DNA from: Argopecten irradians
Taxonomy: Eukaryota; Mollusca; Bivalvia; Pectinida; Pectinidae
Direction: 5' to 3'
Assembly (NCBI RefSeq): GCF_041381155.1
Contig: NC_091144.1
Span: 18,919,544 to 18,983,543 of the forward strand
Length of the DNA stretch: 64,000 nt
The notes beneath the pieces were generated by a model that saw only the letters and a program-made list of their open reading frames with translations, did not search any database and was not told the origin of the DNA. Positions 36,601 to 48,183 of the stretch are shown in pieces. Both the position numbers and the translations under genes were made by a program. Numbering within the stretch: the first letter of the stretch is position 1; every line of letters starts with the position of its first letter.

Positions 36601-39484
36601 TACAGTAAAGCATGTAAAAATGTACATACCATATACGAACATACACATATGGATGAGAAATCGGTGCATAGGAAATTACAAATGCAAACAATCTGTATTT
36701 GTTTTCTAAGGTTCCAACGTATAACGTAGCTATAATCTGACTTAAATCACCCACTTGAGGGTCAATAAATACTTGTGAACGAGTTGGTATTTCCACTTTA
36801 ACGACATTATCTTCACATTAAAGATTGATCGATAGACGATGCTTAGGTTTGAATACATAATCGAAATTTCTCTTTTATTCAGAAACTGTAATCGTCAATT
36901 TTACGCAGATATCCGGTTTGTGTGATTTTCTATGCTTAATTGCGTTTATTACACCAAAACATTTTTTGCAGTAACAGGTACATGTATATTTACATAAAAC
37001 GAGATTACGCCTATTGAGAGATTTTACAATGTCTCTTATGCCGGGGTGCAGCTGTTGAAGTAGAAGTTGGGTAGATGTAAGATTATACGTGTCGTATACA
37101 AGGATGTTTGAACGGCACAATTCATTTTCTGTTGACAAATACTTCAGCAATAAATACGTCATTGGGTTTCGTGACTGGGAATGCATTGTTAGAACTTGCT
37201 AATCGGCATTATACTATATGCGTCTCATCAAACATATTTCTTTCATTTTTTCGTGGATTGTATAGATTATAAGCTTTGGGTGAATTTGTGATTAATACTA
37301 TCACAGGTAATAAGTTGTATTTACTGTGAGTTTGAAATAATGTTCAGACCGTTAGATAAATCTGAATAACTTGGTAGCAACGCAAGCTCATGAATTTTAC
37401 TGTGTGGGGTGAATATGACGATGTTTAAGGAGAATATGACTAAGAACAAATAAGCTATAACCTACCTTTCATTATTTCGTTTTGACATACAGGGAAACGG
37501 GCCATCAAATTTTTCAAATGATTATCAACTTATAAACTGTATTGATACAACTCCATTTTCAAATAACTCGTTTAAATAGATATTGCTAAATATTGGAATT
37601 TAAATTGTTGTCGACTTCTAAAATAATTACGTTTATAGAAGGACAAATAACTACTACAGTGTGTACATGTACTTGTTTTCAGGTCCCCTGGGCTTTTACG
37701 CTAGTAATTACGAACATGCTTATTCACTGACCAAATAAAGGATATATGGCGACTCAGATTGCAATCAAGATCAATATCCGTTTTCTCTACACCAATTAAA
37801 ATTAATTGTATAATCCCGTATCCACACAATCAATGGCAGATAAATACGCTATCGAATTGTCATCAACGAGCTATTCATACATAGAAAGCAAAATTGCTTT
37901 AAACTTTATTGTGGCAAGTACTTTTTGAAAAGAGATGGATTGGTTTATTCAATTTCATTCATGCAACAAAATTGATTATTGTACTATGTTGTGGCAAACG
38001 CTGTATATACTTATTTGAAATTGGTGAATGTATTTCTGTAATATGATTTCATCTTGACCAGCATAGTTACCATAAATACCACTGATCCCAATGCAATAAA
38101 ATACTTATTTTGAAACACAACCATACAATACGAAATATAAAACCATCATTGCATTGGCAAATAGCACGGGTACACAGGAAAGTCTGATGTTTATGCACTT
38201 AACCAGTCTAGCATTTAGGAATTTAACAAACATTGCTCCCATCAGCAAAATCTTAAAAAGCTGACAGCATGAACCCATTTAGGTGACATCTGCGCGAGAT
38301 CTGTATTTGATGCCTTAGTTACGAATGTGAGGAATGGAACGCTTCTAATCCAATGACTTTAAAATATAGGTGAATACGCGATTTTAATTAAGATACACAC
38401 ATTTAAAGTTTTAATATGTCATGATAATTTGACTATATCTTTTCTTATTCACACCGATCCGCGAGTAAAAGTCGTATTTGCTTTCATTAACAAAAAGAAA
38501 TATAGGAAAGTAATGATTAAGATAAAATTCGAAATTTGAAAATAAAGTTTAAACAACATTTTTTGTCTAGAATATCGCATCATCAACAATGTTACAGAAA
38601 ACTCATCAAATGTTCTGATTATCATGAAAGAATTAATACAATTTGAAGGCTTGTTTCTCGATAAAGTTTCACAACGGGTCAAGCCCAGGATGATAAAGAA
38701 CTAAACCTTCATTTGCAAAATAATATCATGCATATAGTTTACTATTGATTTCAGGCAGGCTGATCATTTTTCGCCATGGTAACATCCTTTTTAGAGGATG
38801 TGGGTAAGACACAGTAGTATTAGCTGCAGAAATGTTTGGCTAGGCGATTTGGTGCCGTAGATCGTGAGTTCGAGACCCGGAGAGGCCATGAGTTATAAAA
38901 TTAAATTATTTACCTAAGTCACTTGTGTTTCAAGGCGTGTTGTTATCTAATTACTAAAACACTAAGTACCATATGCATTGTGTGGTGTTGATCCAAAGGT
39001 TTAGATTTAAAACTGTTCTACGTTGATTAGCATTATACTGTTATATTCCATAGGCTCTGATTTTGCGCTTTTCTCATTAGTAAATACATGTTCATGGTCA
39101 CGTCGAGGTCGATACCCAGCATACATCAACTTGGTATTTGCATTTTGTAGAAACACCAAGTCGATATTATTATTGTAACGTCACAACCGGTAAATATTGC
39201 GCTTGTGAACTCACAATGTCAAACCTACAATTTCCTCATTGGTATTCTTTTTCTATCGAAATTAATTAACATTATTGATATTTTGAAACAAACTTAATAT
39301 TTTTTTTGTAATATAAAAATAAGAACCTTTAATTCGCTGAATTTGGAATTATACAACAATAATTGTTTTTGCAAAAACTGATAAATTCAGTAGTTTACAT
39401 TTCAAGATAAAAACATAAGCAATCATATTATTACCTGCTCCAGCTTCCACTTCCGCTATATCGAGATCCGGATGTAACGGACAT
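24399..39484 (-). CDS. Uncharacterised lysine-rich coiled-coil protein, 688 aa, nine coding exons
   Basis: Exons are 39484-39435, 36271-36069, 35646-35608, 34453-34190, 33560-33491, 30386-29275, 27056-27027, 25066-24986 and 24616-24399 (stop TGA). All introns are GT-AG; the donors are mostly strong, except GTTTGC at 35607. Phases run 2,1,1,1,2,1,1,1 and sum to 2067 nt, exactly 689 codons. Residues 1-210 are Ser/Pro/Lys-rich and probably disordered, with a 13-residue tandem repeat. Residues 212-420 are basic and contain PPWHEKEYVLNRREAQIYQ near 395. Residues about 422-499 form a charged coiled coil. The C-terminus has an acidic run (SESDDDDD near 640) then IFERARKKYNL. I do not recognise the family. 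The composition would suit a cytoskeletal or scaffold protein, but that is a guess. Confidence 0.75.
24740..24812 (-). repeat. tRNA-derived SINE fragment
   Basis: On the - strand GGCCGAATGGTCAAGATG resembles a tRNA box A region and GGGTCTCGAGATCTC occupies the box B position. It lies in the last intron of the coiled-coil gene. Confidence 0.5.
24986..25066 (-). CDS. Coiled-coil gene, penultimate exon
   Basis: 81 nt encoding NVKEKKKFVKDVIQEAQKEL and QAWPGN, between gtcatttcag and AATG|GTAAG. It is phase 1 on both sides, so it can be skipped in frame. The helix-forming composition continues the coiled-coil character. Confidence 0.75.
26090..26235. repeat. 71 bp tandem duplication
   Basis: CACACGTGATATACAT occurs at about 26102 and 26173, each followed by TGTATACA.AGATCCAGAATCGAT and TAATCGTGACACTACATAT. 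The copies differ at only a few positions. The repeat is intronic. Confidence 0.8.
27027..27056 (-). CDS. Coiled-coil gene, 30-nt microexon
   Basis: It encodes GAVVVRKEE between acceptor gaaaatag and donor GAAG|GTAAAA, phase 1 on both sides. It is GC-rich against very AT-rich introns. Confidence 0.6.
27915..27980 (-). repeat. SINE fragment (body)
   Basis: It shares AAGCCTGAGTAC.CGGAGAA and a following 'ata/ctacctg' motif with the longer copy at 52018-52195. The tRNA-like head and the tail are missing. Confidence 0.5.
28551..29006. mobile_element. Hairpin MITE-like element, copy 1
   Basis: It contains an imperfect palindrome at 28561-28709 (outer arms GACTCTTTCATATGTGGAT and its reverse), then about 290 bp that match the reverse complement of 57721-58040, including CTGTGACGTCACGAGG, CAAAATGGCGG and ATGAGAGAAAAATA. 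The ends at AATACTATAAGACTC and CCAGTATTATAC also match copy 2. No coding capacity. It lies in the intron of the coiled-coil gene. Confidence 0.75.
29275..30386 (-). CDS. Coiled-coil gene, large central exon
   Basis: 1112 nt from a tatatttcag acceptor to AACAAG|GTGAGT. It encodes the basic region and the coiled coil (KKARQREFMKKLEQFQVEMA, then KEAKKNQDKARQANQLKELR). The internal ATG at 30379 could serve as a start in a shorter transcript, but the frame continues through the acceptor from the exon at 33491. Confidence 0.9.
31041..32917 (+). mobile_element. Non-autonomous bivalve element with 158 bp tandem core
   Basis: It begins ACAAGAGGCCCAGAGGGCCT, followed by GCTCACCTGG. A tandem core of about nine 158 bp units follows, then a CCGGACGACGGA-type microsatellite (32819-32871) and a terminal hairpin at 32884-32915 with arms AGCTCACC..GGTCC. 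The layout matches the element at 6683-8656 although the core units are unrelated by eye. It is inserted in the intron between the exons at 30386 and 33491, in antisense orientation to the gene. Confidence 0.8.
31280..32770. repeat. 158 bp tandem array
   Basis: ATTGCATTAT falls at 31356, 31513, 31659, 31815, 31975, 32133, 32291, 32450 and 32608, so spacing is mostly 156-160 bp. Each unit carries CCCCTCAGGCCCCCGGGGG, CAGCCC(C/T)ATCATTTG and GAGAAGAAGTCGTTTATAT. Open frames of 70-110 codons here come from the repeat, not from a gene. Confidence 0.95.
33491..33560 (-). CDS. Coiled-coil gene, exon with tandem acceptors
   Basis: It reads VKSQSNKENNKPSQDQTNVQ and ends AA|GTGAGT in phase 2. Three in-frame acceptors (exon starting at 33560, 33557 or 33551; ..GCAGCAGCCACAG) could add or remove up to three residues (A-A-T). 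Confidence 0.6.
34190..34453 (-). CDS. Coiled-coil gene, SPSKTKR repeat exon
   Basis: 264 nt, phase 1 on both sides, bounded by tttcctttag and AAG|GTAAGT. It encodes four 13-residue repeats of the type SPSKTKREEQPPS (39-nt DNA repeats) and ends ...KSTSSKTE. The + strand is also open here because the DNA repeat is a multiple of three; the splice sites and phase favour the - strand. Confidence 0.75.
34720..35290. repeat. Degenerate minisatellite, about 36-40 bp period
   Basis: Variants of TTTTACGTTGTTAAG, TCTGATACTTTGCATTTATTG and TTAAGCTTGACTTAACA recur about 14 times. Period and sequence drift along the array. It lies in the intron between the coiled-coil exons at 34453 and 35608. Confidence 0.8.
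35608..35646 (-). CDS. Coiled-coil gene, 39-nt microexon
   Basis: It encodes DKSSTTDKRTKGK between a tttaatctag acceptor and a weak donor (AAAG|GTTTGC). It is phase 1 on both sides, so skipping it would preserve the frame. Called mainly because phase and composition match its neighbours. Confidence 0.45.
36069..36271 (-). CDS. Coiled-coil gene, exon 2
   Basis: The acceptor is gtatttacag; only the phase-2 frame stays open across the exon. It reads ITSGSAKSSAKPRIDSTPSL... and ends ...IPNISQKSN in phase 1 at GTATGT. Confidence 0.7.
37466..37488 (-). CDS. Candidate alternative first coding exon (phase 2)
   Basis: ATG TCA AAA CGA AAT AAT GAA AG is followed by GTAGGT and encodes MSKRNNE. It ends in the phase required by the exon at 36271 and is the nearest candidate to it. 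It is very short, so chance is a real alternative. Confidence 0.3.
38838..38885 (+). repeat. tRNA-like SINE head fragment
   Basis: GGCTAGGCGATTTGGTGCC followed by GTGAGTTCGAGACCC, the latter matching the box B (GGTTCGANNCC) of RNA polymerase III promoters. It is too short and unpaired for a functional tRNA. Confidence 0.4.
39435..39484 (-). CDS. Coiled-coil gene, candidate first coding exon
   Basis: The ATG at 39484 opens MSVTSGSRYSGSGSWS and the exon ends AG|GTAAT in phase 2, the phase needed by the exon at 36271. Other phase-2 first-exon candidates lie upstream and one downstream (37488). Confidence 0.6.
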
Positions 39485-41263
39485 TTGGATTTCGAGATAA
39501 CAATTAAAACAAATCTAATGAAATATTTTGTCTATGGATGTCTATTATTTTGTTAAGGAATGGATTAAATATCCGCCAGTACAATATTAGTCTCCATAAA
39601 GGTACACAAAGATGTCGCACTACTAAAACAAGTTGTCACAAACATACACTGATCCTCGTATAGATATCATGCGAGTTCTCTGTCAGAGCTTTATACAAAT
39701 CCTTAATCCATCCTAACGACGTCTTACATTCTTAACTGTCATTGTCACGTTTGAAACAATACTAAGTCCCATCACACAGGTGTCTTTGTCTCAAAGACAC
39801 TTTGACAATAGGACTGGCATCATATGTTCTTCATGTGATAAGAAATACACTGGAAATAAGACATTTAAAAACGTACTATTATATCAATATATGCAAGGTC
39901 ACCACGGGAACGGCGATAATACGCCTACCCAGAGTACGCCTGTAGACGGATTTAAAAGTCTACTTCACACCTTCAAGCTGGATTAAACCCACAGGTGATA
40001 ATATAGGAATGGACCTGTTTCCGTTTCCGTATTATTGAAGCATGAAAGCTTCGGTCCTTTCTATTATCGCCCAAAAAGGCTTTGTTGATGTTTACGAGAA
40101 GACATTCAATGCGACTCAAACTATTTCTATGAGTCAACGTATTCACGTATTTGTCAATAGATCCAGTCGCCAAAGCTTGATAGACGCGAAATTGAATGAT
40201 TTTAATTACATTGATTGTATGCAAATTCGATATACGTATATAATGTATTAAGCGGTTACGGTTGGGTGCTGATGTATGTCACTGTATATTAATACAGGAG
40301 GGTGTTTTAAAAGCATGTTTGTAATTTATTCCTATCTATAGATAATGCCACTTCGTTTTCACGACTCATTTGTTTTCAAAATCAAATATAAATATATTAT
40401 AATTGAAAATAAAACGGACAACGACGAAATTGTAGGAGCAAACTACCAAATTCAAATAAAGAAATATGTAAACATTTTGTTGTTGGTAATGAAATTTAAA
40501 ACTTTAGGTTCTCGAAAGTAATGCAATTCAGAAAATGAAAAGTGATGTTTGATATAGTATCACACAGGTGTTCGAGAGTGTTTTGCTGATGAGAACTCTG
40601 GTCTGCATTTTATCCATAGTGGTTTTTGAGAAATGGGACTTTACAATGCTAAGGTATTTGGTAAGTATGTTTGGACACAACAATATTGTCACTATAAAAG
40701 CGTCAGAAAAACATTAAGATTTCGTTTTTGAAATCGTTTTCGTTTACATTAGCATCACAATAGAGCAAGGTTTCCGTAGCATGTATTTGATAATGGCACT
40801 TAAACATCAAATGCATGTTACGTTGAGTGAAATATAACTGGTTCCAATATATCATCGTGCGGCGTTAAAATTGTACATCAAAACAAATGTTTATATCCAA
40901 TTCAAATACAAATATTCATAAAACAATCATAAAAATGAAAATACTAAAAATAATAATATAAGCATAAAGATTTTATTGCTGCAGATTTGAGTTATTTTTA
41001 TCATTTGAGTGACGTGGATTTTAAAAGGTACTAAATTTGATTCCTTCATTGCATACAATCTACAGAAATCTTGTATTTATCGTCAGTCGAAAATATAAGA
41101 TTGGATGGCATAGAAGTCAAACGAGAGGAAGTTTCCAAACATTTAGACAAGGAAACATGTTCCAAGTGATATGAAATCACAGGATGCACTTCTTGATAAA
41201 ACAGACAATCGAAACCTGGTTAAATTATTACCAATGTAAGCTTGAAATGATGAATAAGCTTAC

Positions 41264-41283
41264 TTAGCGTAGCGTGGGTGCAT
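41264..41283 (-). CDS. Weak candidate first coding exon (phase 2)
   Basis: ATG CAC CCA CGC TAC GCT AA is followed by GTAAGC. It ends in phase 2. Another ATG five bases upstream is in a different frame. It is short, and listed only because it fits the phase pattern of its neighbours. Confidence 0.15.
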
Positions 41284-42549
41284 TCCATTATAACGAAGAG
41301 AATGAAAACGTCAGTTTGTCGTTAAAAAGCTTGTAAACCTAGGTATCAATTTGAAATAATAATAGTTCCATGTATTGAGAAGCTCACAGAATGACTAAGC
41401 CTGGTAAATATAGGTACCGAACTGAAAATTTTATTTAAACCCTTCTAATACATTAACGTATTCGGTTACACCGAGATAACACCCTAACTCCCGCCCTGGT
41501 GTGTGGTTTATTGTTTGTAAACAAATGCTGTTATCGGAAACTCATCGAGTACGAACTTCGTTATCCATTTAAACACTGGAAACTCGCGTTATATTGCAAT
41601 CAATTAACATCTAACTTAATATTTTCGTGAATTATTCATAAGTTCCGAAAAAAATATTGACGAAATTCAATATGAATAAACTTATGAGATCTGTTTTCAT
41701 TGCTCTATACATCGAACTTAATAAGGCCAAAGACGTAGTGTTTATATTTCATATATTCTCATGTTTTTATCATCATGGCAGGTGTCTTTCTTAGTTCATA
41801 TATTTTCATATTATTTTATTTTAGGTTATTATGAATGAGCTCAGAACCAACATAAAGTTAATTCTGTCGAACATTTTCAAATTCAAGTTAAAACATTCTG
41901 GTAATCATGTTTCGCTTGTGTTGTTCGCGTTTTGAGAATCCAAAAAAAACCCACTAATATTACTGCGCTGATATTAAACCAAGGTTATTTTACACAGTTA
42001 CAGTACATCAATTTCACGTAATAAAAAATAAAATACTAACAAGTTAAAATATTCGTGTTTGTTCAATTATCTATCGACATTTTAAGTGAAATGTTGTTTT
42101 GCAATTTGTTGTCTCATTTACCTGGGTACTATTGTATGAACGGCATAAAATGTAGATATACACAAATGTTTACCACAAATATGTATCGTCGATTCAGTAG
42201 TGTTCAATACACGCTTCTTTACCGACGTCCAACTTGTCATGCAAAGTTTAAAACCCCCCTTCAACTTATGAATTGTTATGTCAAATTACACATTTAAATT
42301 ATTTCAGCTCGGACAAATATATAGAAAATGTTTGGTACGGTTATCTGTATTAAATAGTGTCTAAAATCCAGGCTTGCTTTATTTTACTATTGAATGATGG
42401 AATAGACGTCGCTATTACAAACAGTACATAGCCTTGGTATACAAGGTCTGTCATTTAAGGCTACTATGTACTTTACTGTGTTCATAGTTTATATAGAAAA
42501 CTGCAGACGGAGCTAATGCAGTATAAAGGGTATATATATATGATTTATA

Positions 42550-43330
42550 ATACCGCATAATGGCCAGATACATAATAAGAAATAAAGACAGGTTTATCAA
42601 AGCAGGACACTGAGCCGCTCTGCGTTATAGACACGGATAACATGTGGTTTCCCCGATATATATAAATCACTGAGAGCATACAAACAATCAGTAATGAACA
42701 GCTATATTTTGATTTTGTTCAGATTACGAATCTATTGAATGTACATGTTATGCATTTCTCGCTTATGTGAAATATGCTGATGATGAGCGTTGGTACATAT
42801 GAATAAAGCTATGGGAATATAACCGAGTAAGATATAATATATTTTATCATCCAGCATAATGGTCAGATACATAATAAGAAATAAAGACAGGTTTATCAAA
42901 GCAGGACACTGAACCGCTCTGCGTTATAGACACGGATAACATGTGGTTTCCCCGATATATATAAATCACTGAGAGCATAAAAACAATCAGTAATGAACAG
43001 CTATATTTTGATTTTGTTCAGATAACGAATCTATTGAATTTAAATGTTATGCATTTCATGCTTTTGTGAAATATACTAAAGATGAGCGTTGGTACATATG
43101 GATATGGATTTAGCTATTGCATAATAACTAAGTAAGATATATTATATTTTATTATCCAGCATACTGGTCAGATACATAATGAGAAATAAAGACAGGTTTA
43201 CCAAAGCCGGACACTGAACCGCTCTGCGGTATAGACACGAATATTTAGTAACATGTTGTTAGTGATGATCAGCTACGTCTTGATTTTATTCACTTAAAAC
43301 TCATCTATTAAATATAAATGTTATACATAT
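42550..43330. repeat. Tandem triplication, about 300 bp units
   Basis: CAGATACATAATAAGAAATA followed by AAGACAGGTTTA and CCGCTCTGCG recurs at about 42564, 42864 and 43168. The first 200 bp of units 1 and 2 are nearly identical, then similarity falls; unit 3 lacks part of the middle. A further series with GAGCGTTGAACATGCTGTT at about 100 bp spacing runs to 43690. Confidence 0.85.
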
Positions 43331-43690
43331 CTTGCTAGGAGCGTTGAACATGCTGTTAGATGTTAATTTAGCTATTTAGCGAATTTATTGAATGCAAATG
43401 CTATACATTTCTTTCTTATGGGAAAAGTGCTGAAAATGATCGTTGAGCATGCTGTTAGATATGGATTTACATGTAACAATTTTGTTCACATAAAACAAAT
43501 TTATTGTACATAAATAATATACATTTCTTACTTATGAGCGTTGAACATGCTGTTGGATATGAATTTAGATTTTGGCTACATAAAACGAAGTTATTGAATA
43601 TAAATGATATACATCTCTTGCTTATGAAAAATATGCTAACGATGAGCGTTGAACATGTTGTTAGATATGGATTTAGCTATGGCAATATAT
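43330..43690. repeat. Degenerate 100 bp tandem series
   Basis: GAGCGTTGAACATGCTGTT variants near 43340, 43441, 43539 and 43645, each followed by AGATATG.ATTTA and, further on, ACATTTCTTGCTTATG. They are derived from the 3' part of the 300 bp units just upstream. Confidence 0.7.
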
Positions 43691-44361
43691 CCTTATAAGA
43701 TACTGTTATAACGTGTTTGTGAACTGTTCATTATGATTAAAATGAAATATGCAGATATGTAACTGCAACAAGCTGCAATCATGCTGTTAGCTCTATGGTA
43801 AAGTCATGTTATGTATTGAGTAATACTACATTTTGTAACATACTATACTGAAAGCATATCGTTATTTGTATAGGATGCAGATATGTTTTACTCTCTTACC
43901 TTTCTAACACAAATGATGACATTTTGTGTATATGCTGTATCTACAATCTGGTTAAAATGAAATATATCCGATATGTTGAATAAAAGACAAGAAAATTATT
44001 TTCGAACAAAGTAAACTTTGGTGGGTTGCATAAACGATAACCATGATCGAGACAAAATGATTCTTAATAAATTATTATTAACAAATTTCAGCGATACATT
44101 CTGACTTATTTGAAAATGATAAAAATAGCAACTGAACTTTATTGACATGTCAATCATAAGGCGTCTCCATTTCAATTGATGTGGATACTGAGTTGATGAG
44201 TGACGTAAAACGATAGAAAACGTTGTAACGAGTTTAAGAAATATGATAAACCGTATGTATGATATTTACAAATGTACTATGATATTGCATTACGTACGTT
44301 ATGATGTCAATTGAGAATATTGATGCTACCTTGTACTAAAGCCGTTCTATTTGTTACTTAC

Positions 44362-44429
44362 GTGGTATCTAAATGTCTCCTGTCAATGCCGGGTAAAGAG
44401 TTTTCTCGGCTATACCCTATCTCCGGCAT
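44362..44429 (-). CDS. Candidate first coding exon (phase 2)
   Basis: The ATG at 44429 opens 22 codons, MPEIGYSRENSLPGIDRR then HLDT, and ends AC|GTAAGT in phase 2. The CpG-containing sequence and strong donor support a real exon. A two-codon upstream frame (ATGGAAGGATAA) and a TATATAGA about 80 bp upstream are present. It could be an alternative N-terminus of the coiled-coil gene or the start of a separate gene. Confidence 0.45.
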
Positions 44430-46199
44430 GTTTGGGTTAAATATTATCCTTCCATGAAGAACAAACTATTAGGAATACCATCTATAATCCTTGACATTGA
44501 AACACATTCTATATAGGACCGCCATTTTAAATTTCAAAACACAATAGCTTGTCTTAAACAAAGGCTGATCACCTTAGCCCGTGTGTTCGTAGCAACCAAT
44601 GAAGCCAGTCAAGCGCGTCATTGATTTCATTGTCTTTGTGTTATATTTCCCAAAGGCTAAACAAGATAGCATCTATACCATATAACGTATATTTTCAGCG
44701 AGTGTATTATTTTGACGCCTATGTCAAATATTCAACAGTTCAATTTGATGATGATTAAATATTAACTATTACTTAAGGAAATCAATAAAATTTGTCTGGT
44801 AATTGTTGTAATGGAGTGTGCATTTCTTTGATACCATTCTGTGACATTTCAGCACCCGACACTGAAAATGATCCGCGTGTCTGTTATTACTGTTGGTAAA
44901 TTACCAACTATTTTAGATTTGTTGAAATAATAATCGTCAGTTTTGCCAGTGCCACGTCCCGAAATTTTCATACTCGTGAATCAAGAAGAGTTTTGATATG
45001 TTATTTAGCACCAAAAGATTACCAACATTTTGAACATTACAATAGTTCAATAAAAATGCTGATTAAATATGCTGTGTAAGTAGAAATAAGAGCTCTAAAT
45101 AAATGTTGGCCGTACTGCCAATTTTTATATATATACGTCTACAATACAGTATAAAGGCTACACAAAGACAAATAGAATATCATTTCACATTTTTACAATG
45201 ATATTAGTCAATATAAAGTGCCTTCTTCATATATGGTTTAATCTAAACATACAAAAGTATAAAAAATAAGAACTATTCACTGCAGAGACTCTGCGTTGTT
45301 TTAAATGCTTATAAAGTATTATTTGCCTATGCATTTGAATGATTTGCTCAGCTAAATTACCTAAATCGTATGGTTTTCAATATATTACTGAAGGAAAATT
45401 AGGATGATAAAATTTCCACCAGTTATGACATATACATTTTTAATTGTTCATATTATATAATAAAGCAGTACATTTTTGCTGAATACGATGATTGCACTTA
45501 AATAATAACCAAACGACATGACTGTGTAGAAGCATTAAATAAAACAGACGAATTACTACATTAACAATATGTTTCCATGCCTGCCTAAATTAGAAACTCG
45601 TAATTGTCTTTCTGTATTATTATTCATATATCGAACATTGCTTCTATTTCTATTTTAGTCTACAAAAGTTACAATATTTAAAAAAAGCTCTTAAACATGA
45701 GATACATGTGCGCATATGGAGCCTTAAAATAGATGTACCGATTTAGTTGTTGGGTTACATATCTATATGACTATAATCAATAGTTTATGAAGCTCAACTC
45801 TCACATGACACATCAGCCTGCAAACTATTTGATATAACTGAATCTCGGTAAACATTAAAATCAATTGAAAACGATCTTTATATGTCAAGGTCGACGTGGG
45901 TATGGAAAATAATGAGATATCTTAGATATTCGAAAGATTTTATTTTGGCTGACCCTATTAATCCTGGTTTGATTTACCTAAAATAAATAGTTCGTGTCCA
46001 ACTGATATTGAATACATAATGCTGACAGAGTTGCGTCCCCTGTATGGAGTGGGTACATATGTCAATTAAATTTCTGTTATGGACAGTGTGTTTAATAATT
46101 ATGTACTACTTAAAATAATACATATATAGACAGACACCACGTATTCACAAACACAGTATAATGTCTATAAGAAAAAAAAATCCCTGAAAAGTAATAAGT

Positions 46200-46613
46200 T
46201 GATATTGCAAATGTAATTTAGATGAAAATATTATTATTTCCCATTTACACACGGAGAAACGCCTGTTAATAGGAATAATTGGGAACTTGATACGAGCGTG
46301 ATTCCCAATAGTGTATACGACTTATGAGAATCTATGTCCCTATACCTATAAACACCCCTGACCTGTATAACCCACTTTGTTGTGTCCGTACCACTCGTCC
46401 TTCTAAATTTCCACATACGGTATGTGTAAGTCGGAACAACAACCATGAATAGTTGTATATACAACAATAAGTTTATCCCATACATACAGGTATAAATAAA
46501 AATCATCAATTGAATGTACTTAAGATATGTTGAAATCAACGAAGCAAACATAATTCTCAACCGAAATAATAATCTGGTCCCTTTAAACGCACAAGGCCGG
46601 TTATACCTCAACA
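46200..46613 (-). mobile_element. Possible copia-type LTR (3' LTR or remnant)
   Basis: On the - strand a polypurine tract, AAGGGGGAG, is followed directly by TGTTGAGGTATAACC, the usual junction between internal region and 3' LTR in Ty1/copia elements. No CA end, target-site duplication or pol sequence is identified; the 133-codon open frame through it (46635-46234) begins in the tract itself. Confidence 0.35.
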
Positions 46614-48183
46614 CTCCCCCTTGACAACAGGACACTTCACTTTGTTGTTATGTGACATCCAAAGTTACCAAGGACGATCAGTGTTTATCAAAGAAGCTTT
46701 TTTAATCAACAAAACGCACAGTTACCCGACAATCCATTCCTGAATAAATTTGCAAAATTCTTATTAAATGTCTTGGCAAGCCTACTTCCAAAGTTATTTG
46801 TACACCGTACTAATAAGACGTGGATATTCGAGCTTATCGTACGGATTTAACATGAACATTTCCAACAATAATCGTGTAAATAATATTCTCTATCAACTTT
46901 CTAAAAAGAAATAATTAAAAAAGCATAAAAATCGAGTTGATCATACTTAACGGTTGAAAGTCGTTGTAATAAATAGGGTATGATAGAAAAATCTTGTTTA
47001 TAACTACATGTGAATTAGATCACCTAAATCAAGATAGTCGATACGATAAATCAGCATGAAAGTACACCTGTACGTATAAAAATCCCATCAAAATTCATCC
47101 CTGAATGATGTCAAGCAATCACTTGATCGACGACAATGACAATACAATGATACACAGCAGGATTCATTCCTCAGCTTTACAACCTCAAAATATGTCACGC
47201 TTTTGAACAGAACATTTTCTTTTATACTTTGTACTTGAATAAAATAATATGATTTAAAATAAATTTTGTCGTTGTTCAATTTTCTGGATACCCTTGCACA
47301 ACTCAAATGTTTAGATCACGTTAAGGATTCAAAAGAATAAAATATACCTATATCCATTATAACTCATGTGCCATACCACGTAACACAAAATCAATATGTT
47401 ATCAAAAAAATAACAAAATTAATAGATAAATTTCAGAAGATAATGTCCAATAGAACATTTTATTGTTCAAAAGAATCCGAGTGAGATGTCGATGTTTAAT
47501 GCTAACATCAACAGAATAAATCAACGTGGTTTCAACACGTGTCGATGTGAGAAGATGTATAACACAAACGCAACAATATGGGATATACACAAAGCAACAA
47601 AGCGCCACTTTTATAAACACTCAAGGCAAAGGGATTAGAACCAGGTGATTTGGGAGAGTAAGCGTCTAATGCTTATAGACGCTCAAGGCCCAGCACAATT
47701 AGTGAAATGTAGAATCGAAAATAAATACCAGGGCTAGCCATATCAACATGAATCAAGCACACTCCTACTTTTGGATGGTATATAAAACTGAATTAATTGG
47801 GATAGTCTTTACCGATAAAGTGAATTCCTTATCTATTTGTAATATGTTATAATTTTCATAAAGGATCTGGAATGAATAAGAAATAGCAACAAACAAAAAA
47901 AACATCATGTCATTTACACGGATATTGATATATTACATTATGTGTTAGGAACTTGTCAAATTGACATCTTGGCGATATAACATACTAATTCAAATGGAAG
48001 GGTATAATTTTCACGTACTGTAAGAATTTAAAGATACATTGTAGTCTATTTTTATCACAAGCCATTATAAGTTTAATATTGGTTGACTTAGCTGATTTGT
48101 AAAATCTTCGGTTTTGATAATTTTTTCACGATTTGTATTGAGAATAAGATAACAGTCACAGATAGCACTAGTTTGAGACTTAC

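Larger units (their letters stand above)
36272..39434. other. Intron of the coiled-coil gene (if the 39484 start is used)
   Basis: AT-rich. It contains the alternative first-exon candidate at 37466-37488 and a tRNA-like SINE piece at 38838-38885. An open frame on the - strand at 36875-37186 (103 codons, with CKYTCTCYCKKCF) has no splice signals that I trust. Confidence 0.5.

Noticed and set aside
46234..46635. 133-codon - strand frame
   Set aside because: It begins in the polypurine tract and runs through the possible LTR; the composition is not protein-like.
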